Positions 9,372-16,886 of a stretch of DNA of 39,798 nucleotides are shown piece by piece. The position numbers and the translations under genes are program-made. Location of the stretch: the NCBI GenBank assembly GCA_913050215.1, contig CAJXBG010000023.1, positions 1 to 39,798 of the forward strand, read 5' to 3'. Below the pieces are notes generated by a model that saw nothing but the letters and a program-made list of their open reading frames with translations, made no database searches and had not been told where the DNA came from. Each line of letters starts with the position of its first letter. Within the stretch, counting starts at the first letter, position 1. The stretch comes from an uncultured Gammaproteobacteria bacterium. GTDB taxonomy: Bacteria; Pseudomonadota; Gammaproteobacteria; Pseudomonadales; Azotimanducaceae.

Positions 9372-10004
9372 ATGGGGGTCGTTGCAAAACACTCATCAAT
9401 GATTTTTTATTCCGATGGAAATGATCATTACAGCCAAAGGGTACGACTCGTGCTGGCAGAGAAAGGCGTCGCGGTAGAAATTATCGACGTCGACCCTGCC
9501 CACATTCCGGAGGATCTGACGGACCTAAACCCATACAATAGCCTGCCGACACTTATTGACCGTGAGCTGGTTTTGTACCAATCACAGGTCATTATGGAGT
9601 ATCTGGATGAGCGGTTTCCTCACCCACCCTTACTGCCTGTTTACCCTGTTGCCAGAGCCCAGAGCAGGCTATTTGTGCACCGCATTCAGCGTGACTGGTG
9701 CACAGCGGTTGACACGATCATGGCTGGAAAATCCAAAGATACCGTGATCGATCGTGCACGAAAGGAGTTGCGGGAAAGCCTCGTTACTATTGCGCCTATA
9801 TTTGACGGCAAGCCTTTCTTTATGAGCGAAGAGTTCACACTTGTAGATTGTTGTGTCGGACCGATTCTTTGGCGTTTACCTGTACTCGGCATTGAATTAC
9901 CGCCAAAGCAAGGTAAACCAATTCTCGATTACATGGACAGAATGTTCGAAAGAGATTCGTTTCAGGCGAGTTTGTCTGAAGCTGAGCTGGACATGCGAGA
10001 CTAA
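9372..10004 (+). CDS. sspA: Stringent starvation protein A
   Basis: SspA, a glutathione-transferase-fold protein that binds RNA polymerase and affects transcription in starvation and stress. The 210 residues match the family across the thioredoxin-like half ([19 protein letters not shown], then [16 protein letters not shown] and [19 protein letters not shown]) and the helical half ([27 protein letters not shown]). GAGAGG precedes the ATG at a good distance. It is followed by sspB after 37 nt. The pet-ssp neighbourhood is conserved in pseudomonads. Confidence 0.97.
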   Translation: MGVVAKHSSMIFYSDGNDHYSQRVRLVLAEKGVAVEIIDVDPAHIPEDLTDLNPYNSLPTLIDRELVLYQSQVIMEYLDERFPHPPLLPVYPVARAQSRLFVHRIQRDWCTAVDTIMAGKSKDTVIDRARKELRESLVTIAPIFDGKPFFMSEEFTLVDCCVGPILWRLPVLGIELPPKQGKPILDYMDRMFERDSFQASLSEAELDMRD

Positions 10005-10041
10005 CGGCTGAAAGATTAGAGAAAAGGTATCCCAAGCACAG

Positions 10042-10455
10042 ATGTCTGATGAGAAAGATAGAGCAACTACCATGACGATGAGTTCCTCTGTGCCCTACGT
10101 TCTCAGGGCAATAAACGAGTGGATCCTTGATAACAACTGTACGCCCTATCTGATCGTCGACGCGCACGCTAGCAACACGTCTGTACCAATGGACTATGTA
10201 AAAGATGGTCAAATTGTCCTAAATATTGGTCCGATGGCGATCAGAGATCTCGTGATCGCCGATGAACATGTCGCTTTCAGTGGTCGGTTCGGCGGCGTTC
10301 CCCACGAGATTTTTGCACCTATGGAAGCGGTTTTGGGTATTGTTGCTAAAGAGAATGGTGAGGGGATGTGGTTTCCCCGTGAAGAAGCAAACCCTGAACC
10401 GCCACCCCAGCCCAATAAAAAGGCAGGCCCTCCGGCGCTAAAGGTAGTGAAGTAG
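10042..10455 (+). CDS. sspB: ClpXP protease specificity-enhancing factor SspB
   Basis: SspB adaptor that delivers ssrA-tagged proteins to ClpXP. The substrate-binding domain spans roughly SSVPYVLRAINEW to ENGEGMWF. A flexible proline-rich linker follows, then the short C-terminal ClpX-binding tail PPALKVVK, which matches the conserved tail. The start is uncertain. ATG 10042 gives an N-terminal extension of about a dozen residues, with AAAAGG 14 nt upstream. ATG 10072 or 10078 would give the more usual short N terminus but has no visible Shine-Dalgarno. It converges with dolP. Confidence 0.93.
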   Translation: MSDEKDRATTMTMSSSVPYVLRAINEWILDNNCTPYLIVDAHASNTSVPMDYVKDGQIVLNIGPMAIRDLVIADEHVAFSGRFGGVPHEIFAPMEAVLGIVAKENGEGMWFPREEANPEPPPQPNKKAGPPALKVVK

Positions 10456-10495
10456 TTATCATCGGCGGCCTCCGCTTCTATGCTGAGAGGGCGAC

Positions 10496-11053
10496 TTAAT
10501 TGATGTACTCGAACACTTTTACAATCTTTTGAACTCCAAATACCTTTCGCGTCTTTTCGACCGCTGCCTCTGCTTCGTTGCGGGTGAGCAAACCCATCAG
10601 GTATACAACACTATTTTCAGTCACGACCTTTATCCTGCCGCCTTCTGTTTTGCTTGAGGAAAGCAGCGCTGTTTTAACTTTGGTCGAAAGCCAGGAATCA
10701 TTGGTTCTCGCCATCATCGATGTTGGCCCAGCGACTTCTAGCTCATTGTGGACTGTCCGAACCTTCCGAAGGTCTTTGATTGAGGCAGCGGCAATACTCT
10801 TGATCTCGTCCGACTCAACTTGACCCGTCAGTAAAACCATGCCGTTAAACGAGGTGATATTAATATGCGCTTTTTTTAGTTTTTCGTGTGCAGCGCGAAT
10901 ATTGGCTTTCCCTCGGGACTCTATTCCCTGGTCGTCCAACACTGTTCCCAGCGTGCGTTTACCGTAGTCTTCAGAGGTTGGGCCGGTAACACTGGAACAA
11001 CCCTGCAGGATTAAGAATGGTGTTAGTAGCAATAGGTAGCGATACAATTTCAT
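10496..11053 (-). CDS. dolP: Outer-membrane BON-domain lipoprotein DolP (YraP)
   Basis: Two tandem BON domains after a lipoprotein signal peptide. This matches DolP/YraP, a lipoprotein involved in outer-membrane integrity. The start is placed at 11053 because it yields a compact signal MKLYRYLLLLTPFLILQGCS with lipobox LQGC; an upstream in-frame start would add 18 unlikely residues. The BON domains cover about residues 50-115 and 125-185. It is the last gene of the minus-strand lpoA-yraN-dolP block. The gmhA/diaA gene commonly found between yraN and dolP is absent. Confidence 0.92.
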   Translation of the reverse strand: MKLYRYLLLLTPFLILQGCSSVTGPTSEDYGKRTLGTVLDDQGIESRGKANIRAAHEKLKKAHINITSFNGMVLLTGQVESDEIKSIAAASIKDLRKVRTVHNELEVAGPTSMMARTNDSWLSTKVKTALLSSSKTEGGRIKVVTENSVVYLMGLLTRNEAEAAVEKTRKVFGVQKIVKVFEYIN

Positions 11054-11099
11054 AGGTTGTCTCTTCGTTGTTCCGATAAAATCTATTTTGTACAACAGG

Positions 11100-11456
11100 T
11101 CAATCATTTAATGTAAAGGCGTTTTGAATCCAGTCAATTGTGGGGCTCATAGAGATTACGTCGAATCTAAAATCCCTGTCACCGTCATCAGGGTTTGATT
11201 GCAGGAAATAACCTGCGGTGCGGATTATCCGTCTTCGCTTCGCCGATGTCACTGTCTCAGCTCCGCTGCCATGCAATGAATTCTGTCGAAACCTGACCTC
11301 AACAAATATTAATGTCTTGTCATCTCTTACAATCAGGTCAATTTCGCCCGCACGGCAGCTGAAATTTTTTTCAATCAATTCGTAACCCTTTGAAGCTAGA
11401 TATCGCCAGGCGTCAGCTTCTGCACTTTGTCCTATTCTGACCGTAGATTCATTCAT
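11100..11456 (-). CDS. yraN: UPF0102 family protein YraN
   Basis: Small conserved protein with a restriction-endonuclease-like core. The visible motif is GEIDLIVRDDKTLIFVEVRFR, with the acidic residues and E-V-R of the family, followed by the TSAKRRRIIRTAGYFL helix and FRFDVISM. The biological role is not established. At 118 residues it is normal length. It lies 16 nt downstream of lpoA and 46 nt upstream of dolP. Confidence 0.93.
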   Translation of the reverse strand: MNESTVRIGQSAEADAWRYLASKGYELIEKNFSCRAGEIDLIVRDDKTLIFVEVRFRQNSLHGSGAETVTSAKRRRIIRTAGYFLQSNPDDGDRDFRFDVISMSPTIDWIQNAFTLND

Positions 11457-11472
11457 TTGTCATAGGTAGCGA

Positions 11473-13362
11473 CTAGGTTGCATCGAGGATCATTGGCACG
11501 GTCGTCACCTCACCGTTTCGATATTGTGCCCACATAAGCTTGCGAGTGATGATGTTGTTTTTATCAAGCTGAAGCACACCCGTTGATCCAAAAATCTTGT
11601 TGGTCCTGATTTTCTTGAGTTGTTCGAGGCGTGGATAAACGCTATACGCATCTACGCCGAGGGCAAAAAATGGCGCCATCTGGGCTTGAGACAGTGGCCA
11701 GGCTGCCTTGATTGACAGTTGAACTGGATCACCTTCAGCTATCTTCCAAGGAATATCACAGAAACGAATGCCGTTGAGGTCGATAGAATCGATTTTTGAG
11801 TCGTCTAGTTCATGAACGTGGGAAGTTGAATAAACCGGAATATCCTCAGCATAGAAAAAAGCAAGCGTAGGGTTGATGCCTCGGGCTTGTGCAGGGTCTC
11901 CTAACAGAAAAATAAAGTCGATATCTTGTCGTCTTCTGGGCGTGAATTCAAAGCGCTTTCCGACAATACGTCTAAGGTCGGTGGACCGGAGTTCGCTTTC
12001 GTCAACGTTCAGTAGTGACTTGACCAAGTCGGCATAGCTTTTTTGGCTAGAATAAGAAGATGAGTCGACGATAGTGCCTCCTAGCTCCAGCCAATGGTTT
12101 TTGAAGGTTTCAAAGTTGCGATTACCCCAGGCACTGTCGGGGAACAAAGCGAGTACCTTTTTGTTGCCGTCCGAGAAAGCTTGGTCGGCAACCTGAATCA
12201 TTTCATCTTCAGGCGCTAGGCCAAATTGATAAATATCATTGCTCTTCGCCTGCTCGATGCTTCGGTTGAGCGCAAGTACAGGCACTGGCAAGCTTGATTG
12301 TAATGCCAGCGTGTTGACGTTGTTTCTGTCAAGGGGGCCAATAATCAATTCGGCGCCATTGACGGCAGCTCGGTCTATCAGGTCAAGCACATTTTGGTTC
12401 GAGGTGTCGTAGACGCGTATCTCTGCTTTACCGTTTTGATGATAGTGCGAGGCGATGATGCCATCTCTTATTGCTCGACCAAATGGTCCAAGTGGGCCGT
12501 TGGTAGGTAATAGTAGCGCAATGCTTTTGGGCTGACTCGAGATGACTTGGGTTAAAATACTTAAACTCAAAGGTAATTGTATTGATGCTGGATGTTGTCC
12601 CCAAACCCTTTGCCAATTAGAGAGTGCTTCGTATTGCTGTAGCGGATTATTCTGAAACTGTTTAGTCATCGTAGCCAAAGCAAGCCAGCCCCGAAGGTCG
12701 CTGGTTATCGCCTTCTCTGCTTGCGTTGCAAGGCTCTTGGTTGGGATTTCCATTAGGGTTGAAAATATCAACTCGTGATTTTCTGCACGCTGATCTAGCG
12801 TCAAAAATTTGTTGTAAAAAATGCGTTCCCTTGCGCTAGCAAGATAGCTGCGGGACTGATAATAGGCCTGCGCGCGCAGCTTTCCGACCTCAAGTTGGTG
12901 GCTTTTTCTCAAGGGGGCTGCCAGCAGTCGAGGCTCCGCGAGCACTTCGAGTGCTTTTCTGGGCTCACCTTCCAGTAGCGCTATTTTGATTTGGACAAGG
13001 AAGTATCGTTTGAGGAGTTCTGGAGAGAAGTCATTGACGATCAAGTCGGCGATTTTTCTTGCGCGAGCAGCGTCTTCCGTCTTAAGCAGAGCGAGTTCCG
13101 CTGCATACAATCTTAAGACACTGGCTTTGCTGGGTTCGCTCTGGTCGGCTTGAATCAACAGGGTTTCAATGTCTCTAAGGCTTTTGGTCTCTAGAATGTC
13201 GTCGGGGTCGGTGCGTTCAACAAGACGAGTATTTTGAGTGCCCGATTCTGTTGCGCAGGATGACAGGAAAAGTGCCAGAGACAGCACGGTTGCTGCGCGA
13301 ACAACACAGTGAAAGTAATTTTTCACACCCAAACAAGCATAAGAGGGATAGTGGTGGAACAT
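11473..13362 (-). CDS. lpoA: Penicillin-binding protein activator LpoA
   Basis: Outer-membrane lipoprotein of the LppC/LpoA family, which reaches through the periplasm to activate PBP1A. An N-terminal helical TPR-like region (about residues 45-260) precedes a C-terminal periplasmic-binding-protein-like domain starting near SIALLLPTNGPLGPFGRAIR. The lipobox is LSSC after a hydrophobic stretch. The start is uncertain. ATG 13362 gives a long N terminus. GTG 13326 would give a more typical signal of about 24 residues, but neither has a strong Shine-Dalgarno. At up to 629 residues it is normal. It diverges from rsmI. Confidence 0.94.
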   Translation of the reverse strand: MFHHYPSYACLGVKNYFHCVVRAATVLSLALFLSSCATESGTQNTRLVERTDPDDILETKSLRDIETLLIQADQSEPSKASVLRLYAAELALLKTEDAARARKIADLIVNDFSPELLKRYFLVQIKIALLEGEPRKALEVLAEPRLLAAPLRKSHQLEVGKLRAQAYYQSRSYLASARERIFYNKFLTLDQRAENHELIFSTLMEIPTKSLATQAEKAITSDLRGWLALATMTKQFQNNPLQQYEALSNWQRVWGQHPASIQLPLSLSILTQVISSQPKSIALLLPTNGPLGPFGRAIRDGIIASHYHQNGKAEIRVYDTSNQNVLDLIDRAAVNGAELIIGPLDRNNVNTLALQSSLPVPVLALNRSIEQAKSNDIYQFGLAPEDEMIQVADQAFSDGNKKVLALFPDSAWGNRNFETFKNHWLELGGTIVDSSSYSSQKSYADLVKSLLNVDESELRSTDLRRIVGKRFEFTPRRRQDIDFIFLLGDPAQARGINPTLAFFYAEDIPVYSTSHVHELDDSKIDSIDLNGIRFCDIPWKIAEGDPVQLSIKAAWPLSQAQMAPFFALGVDAYSVYPRLEQLKKIRTNKIFGSTGVLQLDKNNIITRKLMWAQYRNGEVTTVPMILDAT

Positions 13363-13475
13363 AGTGTAAAATCTTCGTTTGTTCAGGCCTATCCTAACCT
13401 ATTTGATTTCAACCCGCTGTAGGATTGTGTCACGATTATGTATAGGTTTACCTCCGATTCCGATGGAAGAGTTAT

Positions 13476-14300
13476 ATGAGCGTACTTTATGTCGTTGCGA
13501 CGCCGATTGGTAACCTGGAAGATATGACGTATCGGGCTGTGTCTGTATTGAAGAATGTTGATTATATTGCGGCAGAAGACACCCGGCACAGTAAGAGGTT
13601 GTTAGTGCATTACGATATCTCGACACCCATGCTGAGCTATCATGAACATAACGAGACAGAATCGTCAGCTGGTCTGGTGGCACTATTAGAGGAAAATAAA
13701 TCCATTGCTCTAATTTCCGATGCGGGTACGCCCCTTATTGCAGATCCAGGATATCGGTTAGTGCGAGATGCGCGAGCTAAAAATATTTCGGTTGTCCCTG
13801 TGCCCGGTTGTAGCGCGGCTGTTGCCGGGCTTTCTGTTAGTGGTATGTCTACCGATCGATTCTGTTTTGAAGGTTTTCTGCCCTCAAAAACGGTGGCCCG
13901 TCAGCGGGTGTTGGAAACGCTGAATTCAGAAACCAGAACGATGGTTTTTTACGAGGCACCACATCGCATCACAGAAACGATTACGGCGATGGGGAAGGCT
14001 TTTGGGCAAGAGCGCCGGGTGATGATTGCAAGAGAAATAACCAAACACTACGAAACATTTTGGCAAGGTTCTCTCGCCGAAGCGACCTCGGCGCTTGAAA
14101 AGAACGAAATTACGCAGCGCGGAGAATTTGTCGTCATCCTTGACGGAATAGGTGAAAAACCCGAGTTCTATGATGAAGCTGCTTTGATGCGTACACTTTT
14201 GCTTGAGCTTCCGCCAGGTAAGGCGGCAAAAGTCGCACATCAGTTAACCGGTGTCAGCAAGAAAGTGTTTTATGAGATTGCTCTGAAGGAAAAACGTTAA
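13476..14300 (+). CDS. rsmI: 16S rRNA (cytidine-1402 2'-O)-methyltransferase RsmI
   Basis: SAM-dependent ribose methyltransferase for C1402 in the ribosomal P site, of the tetrapyrrole-methylase fold. Family signatures are LYVVATPIGNLEDMT at the N terminus, AAEDTRHSKRLL, ISDAGTPLIADPGYRLV, PVPGCSAAVAGLSVSG, FEGFLPSK and VFYEAPHRI. Length 274 residues. GGAAGA precedes the ATG. It is divergent from lpoA, the standard proteobacterial layout, and immediately upstream of rnpB. Confidence 0.97.
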   Translation: MSVLYVVATPIGNLEDMTYRAVSVLKNVDYIAAEDTRHSKRLLVHYDISTPMLSYHEHNETESSAGLVALLEENKSIALISDAGTPLIADPGYRLVRDARAKNISVVPVPGCSAAVAGLSVSGMSTDRFCFEGFLPSKTVARQRVLETLNSETRTMVFYEAPHRITETITAMGKAFGQERRVMIAREITKHYETFWQGSLAEATSALEKNEITQRGEFVVILDGIGEKPEFYDEAALMRTLLLELPPGKAAKVAHQLTGVSKKVFYEIALKEKR

Positions 14301-14333
14301 GCTAAGTGGTCCATGACAACGAAGCAAAATGCG

Positions 14334-14362
14334 TTGTTCATTGTACGTCAGAAGTGTAACCT
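14334..14362 (+). promoter_or_regulatory. Candidate rnpB promoter
   Basis: TTGTTC at 14334-14339 and TAACCT at 14357-14362, 17 nt apart, lie just ahead of the predicted 5' end of RNase P RNA. The -10 match is weak; the position relative to the mature RNA is the main support. Confidence 0.35.
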
Positions 14363-14368
14363 TCGATG

Positions 14369-14709
14369 GAGAGTTGACTAGGCAATCGCTGTTATCAAAT
14401 GGTAGCAGAGGAAAGTCCGGGCTCCATAGGGCAGAGTGCCAGGTAACGCCTGGGGGACGTGAGTCCACGGAAAGTGCAGCAGAAAATATACCGCCGACTT
14501 TGTCGGTAAGGGTGAAATGGTGCGGTAAGAGCGCACCGCGCGGTCGGTAACGAGCGTGGCAATGTAAACCCCACTCGGAGCAAAACCAAATAGGAATCTG
14601 TGGTTGCGGCCCGCAATTGGATTCGGGTAGGTTGCTTCAGGTACATGGCGACATGTATCGCAGATGAATGATTGTCCACGACAGAACCCGGCTTATCGGT
14701 CAACTCTCT
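14369..14709 (+). ncRNA. rnpB: RNase P RNA, bacterial class A
   Basis: Catalytic RNA of RNase P, which removes 5' leaders from pre-tRNA. Conserved blocks are unmistakable: GAGGAAAGTCCGGGCTC near 14408, CAGGTAACGCCTGGGGG, GGTGCGGTAAGAGCGCACCG, GGAGCAAAACCAAATAGG, and ACAGAACCCGGCTTATCGG at the 3' side. The ends pair as helix P1 (GAGAGTTGAC with GTCAACTCTC), which sets the limits to within a few bases. At about 341 nt it is somewhat shorter than the E. coli RNA (377 nt); the P3 hairpin after GGCAATCGC is visibly reduced. Short open frames inside it are not genes. Confidence 0.97.
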
Positions 14710-14716
14710 ATTCTTT

Positions 14717-14736
14717 AGGTTATATAAACCTCGTTT
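14717..14736 (+). terminator. Weak terminator candidate after rnpB
   Basis: AGGTT-ATATA-AACCT followed by CGTTTT. The stem has only five pairs, so this is tentative, but its place just after the 3' end of rnpB is right. Confidence 0.35.
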
Positions 14737-14908
14737 TATATTCTAATTCGGTCTATACCTGCGCCGTTTGCTTATTACTTAACAAACCACTTTAAGTATC
14801 GAAAGTATCTCAATGTATTAAATCGTGATTTATCCCGGTAGTTAATCTCGTTCGCTCAAAATCTGCTAAGTCCTTGTGTTTTAAAGACAAATGCCGGTTT
14901 TGCCTCTA

Positions 14909-14935
14909 TTGACAAGCAGTCTCCCCATTCATAAG
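14909..14935 (+). promoter_or_regulatory. dcw operon promoter (mraZ promoter)
   Basis: A perfect TTGACA -35 lies at 14909-14914. The best -10 is CATAAG at 14930-14935 (15-nt spacing) or TAAGGT at 14932-14937 (17-nt spacing). The MraZ boxes begin just downstream, the same arrangement as the E. coli mraZ promoter. Confidence 0.55.
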
Positions 14936-14953
14936 GTGCACAGTGAAGAAAGG

Positions 14954-14988
14954 TGGGTAATTGTGTGTTTTTGTGGGAGTTATTGGGA
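14954..14988 (+). promoter_or_regulatory. MraZ operator: phased TGGGN boxes
   Basis: TGGGT at 14954, TGGGA at 14974 and TGGGA at 14984, with a degenerate TGTGT exactly in phase at 14964. The 10-bp period (5-nt box, 5-nt spacer) is the known recognition pattern of the transcription factor MraZ, which represses its own dcw operon. Confidence 0.75.
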
Positions 14989-15087
14989 GTCACAACCGTA
15001 TATTGGCTGAACATCAGTATCCGAGTGTGCGATTTTCGTTATCTTTTCTCCTCGTTGATCAAATGAGCGAACTCAGGCGAAGTAATT

Positions 15088-15546
15088 GTGAATTTTCACG
15101 GTATTAATAATCCAAGTCTCGACGCGAAGGGTCGCATAGCGATGCCGAAGAAAGAGCGCGACGAGCTTGTGAAGCATTGTAACGGGGAAATGGTCGTGAC
15201 AATAGATACCCGGGAAACCTGTTTGCTTATATATCCGAAGCCCGAGTGGGAAGATGTTCAGAGAAGAACGCTGGCATTACCGAGTATGCACAAGAAAACC
15301 AGTGCTTTTATGCGGTTGTTGGTAGGTCATGCGACAGACATTCAGCTGGATGCCAGTGGCAGGCTCCAACTCACGCCCCCCTTGAGAAACTATGCAGGAT
15401 TAGAAAAACGAACCACGCTAGTGGGGCAGACTAATAGATTTGAGTTATGGAATGAGTCGCACTGGGACGCTTGTAGAGCAAGCTGGCTGGCGGAAAGTGA
15501 GATAGACGAAGAAGATCCACCAGAGTTACTGAATTTCCATTTGTAG
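15088..15546 (+). CDS. mraZ: Transcriptional regulator MraZ
   Basis: DNA-binding regulator with two SpoVT/AbrB-like halves, at the head of the dcw cluster. It binds TGGGN repeats in its own promoter region. Each half shows the family D-A-K-G-R or D-A-S-G-R motif: SLDAKGRIAMP near residue 15 and QLDASGRLQLTPPLR near residue 95, followed by VGQTNRFELWNESHWD. 152 residues, full length. The start is GTG with only a weak AGGCGA upstream, chosen because the family starts a few residues before F-x-G-I-N. Confidence 0.96.
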   Translation: MNFHGINNPSLDAKGRIAMPKKERDELVKHCNGEMVVTIDTRETCLLIYPKPEWEDVQRRTLALPSMHKKTSAFMRLLVGHATDIQLDASGRLQLTPPLRNYAGLEKRTTLVGQTNRFELWNESHWDACRASWLAESEIDEEDPPELLNFHL

Positions 15547-15578
15547 TTGATACCGTGTTGGGCCTGAGGTGCCGAAGC

Positions 15579-16523
15579 ATGACAACAGGAATTAGCTCGA
15601 TGTCTACCCAGCATGAAACGGTGTTAAGACATGAAGCGGTTGAAGCATTGGTCACAAGCGCCGAAGGTGTTTTTGTGGATTGCACCTATGGTCGAGGTGG
15701 ACATAGCGCTGAAATACTGAAGAAGCTAAATAGCCGTGGCCGACTGCTTGTTATAGACAAGGATTTGGTTGCGATCGAGCACGCTCGAAACCAATTGGGG
15801 AGTGATGACCGTGTTTTGATTCGACAGGGATCTTTTTGCGATCTTGCTGTGTTTCTTTGCGATGAGGGTATAGAGAAGGTTGATGGCGTCCTGATGGATC
15901 TCGGAGTTTCGTCTCCGCAACTAGATGAATCGACGCGTGGTTTCAGTTTTAGTCAAAACGGTCCTCTGGATATGAGGATGAATCAACAGTCTGGTCAGAC
16001 TGCATCTGAGTGGTTAATGACTGCGGATGAGAAAGATATCTCATATGTGTTGTGGAAGTATGGCGAAGAAAAATTCTCACGAAGAATCGCCCGCCAGATT
16101 GTCGCTGCGCGAGCAAGCAAGGCGATAGAAACAACTCGTCAGCTTGTCGACATTATCGAAGAAGGTACGCCACGAAAAGATCCTAACAAGCATCCTGCTA
16201 CGCGGTCTTTTCAGGCAATTCGGATTTACATTAATCAGGAATTATCGGATTTGGAAGCGGGACTGAAAGCTGCGGTTAAGGTATTAAACCCGGGTGGAAA
16301 ACTTGTGGTAATCAGTTTTCATTCTCTTGAAGACAGGATTGTAAAAAGGTACATGAGAGACCTCGCCAGAGGAGAAAAGTTGCCGGATAAGTTGCCAATT
16401 AGGGATAGCGAGATAGAGCGAACTTTGAAGTTGGTCGGAAAAGCTGCAAAGCCCTCAGTTGAAGAAGTAATGCGAAATAGAAGATCACGTAGCTCAATTA
16501 TGCGCATAGCAGAAAAGTTGTAA
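15579..16523 (+). CDS. rsmH: 16S rRNA (cytosine-1402 N4)-methyltransferase RsmH
   Basis: SAM-dependent methyltransferase (MraW) that, with RsmI, modifies C1402 of 16S rRNA. Recognisable parts are FVDCTYGRGGHSAEIL (SAM-binding), GVLMDLGVSSPQLDESTRGFSF, PLDMRMN and the late VISFHSLEDRIVKRYM. ATG 15579 is preferred because GAGGTG lies seven bases upstream. GTG 15555 and ATG 15600 are alternatives; the last also gives a reasonable N terminus. 314 residues. Followed by ftsL after 7 nt. Confidence 0.96.
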   Translation: MTTGISSMSTQHETVLRHEAVEALVTSAEGVFVDCTYGRGGHSAEILKKLNSRGRLLVIDKDLVAIEHARNQLGSDDRVLIRQGSFCDLAVFLCDEGIEKVDGVLMDLGVSSPQLDESTRGFSFSQNGPLDMRMNQQSGQTASEWLMTADEKDISYVLWKYGEEKFSRRIARQIVAARASKAIETTRQLVDIIEEGTPRKDPNKHPATRSFQAIRIYINQELSDLEAGLKAAVKVLNPGGKLVVISFHSLEDRIVKRYMRDLARGEKLPDKLPIRDSEIERTLKLVGKAAKPSVEEVMRNRRSRSSIMRIAEKL

Positions 16524-16530
16524 ATGACGT

Positions 16531-16881
16531 ATGAAAAATTCACCACTAGTCAAATTGTTTGTATGGCTGTTCCAATGGCAGCAGCTGCAAGTTGTTGGGC
16601 TCGTTATCCTGATAGGAGTCTCCGCGGTGGGTGTTATTTACTCGGCTCATTTGACAAGGGTGCAGTATTCAAAACTGCAAGATTTGGAGAAGGAGCGGGA
16701 TTTGCTTGATAGCGATTACGAAAGGTTTTTGTTAGAGCAGGGTGCTTGGGCTGGTTACGCAAGGGTTGATGAGGTTTCTAGGAATAAACTCGGGATGAAA
16801 ACGCCCTCGGCAAAGGATCTTGTTTTGATTGATCGAGAATCAGGACTTAACGAGATTCAATTGGAACAGGTTAAAAGGTAG
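16531..16881 (+). CDS. ftsL: Cell division protein FtsL
   Basis: Small bitopic division protein that forms the FtsQLB complex and links to activation of FtsWI. It has a short cytoplasmic N terminus, one transmembrane helix (LQVVGLVILIGVSAVGVIYSA, about residues 19-39) and a periplasmic coiled-coil with charged heptads (QDLEKERDLLDSDYERFLLEQ). 116 residues, typical. It sits between rsmH and ftsI, as expected; sequence identity in this family is low, so position and topology carry the call. Confidence 0.93.
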   Translation: MKNSPLVKLFVWLFQWQQLQVVGLVILIGVSAVGVIYSAHLTRVQYSKLQDLEKERDLLDSDYERFLLEQGAWAGYARVDEVSRNKLGMKTPSAKDLVLIDRESGLNEIQLEQVKR

Positions 16882-16886
16882 GTCAA

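Larger units (their letters stand above)
14737..15087 (+). other. mraZ upstream region
   Basis: About 350 nt without a gene between rnpB and mraZ. The first part is AT-rich with no recognisable element. The second half holds the mraZ promoter and phased MraZ boxes listed separately, then an untranslated leader of roughly 100 nt. Confidence 0.6.

Noticed and set aside
14329-14703. Short open frames on both strands across 14329-14703
   Set aside because: They lie inside RNase P RNA, whose conserved blocks and P1 pairing explain the sequence.
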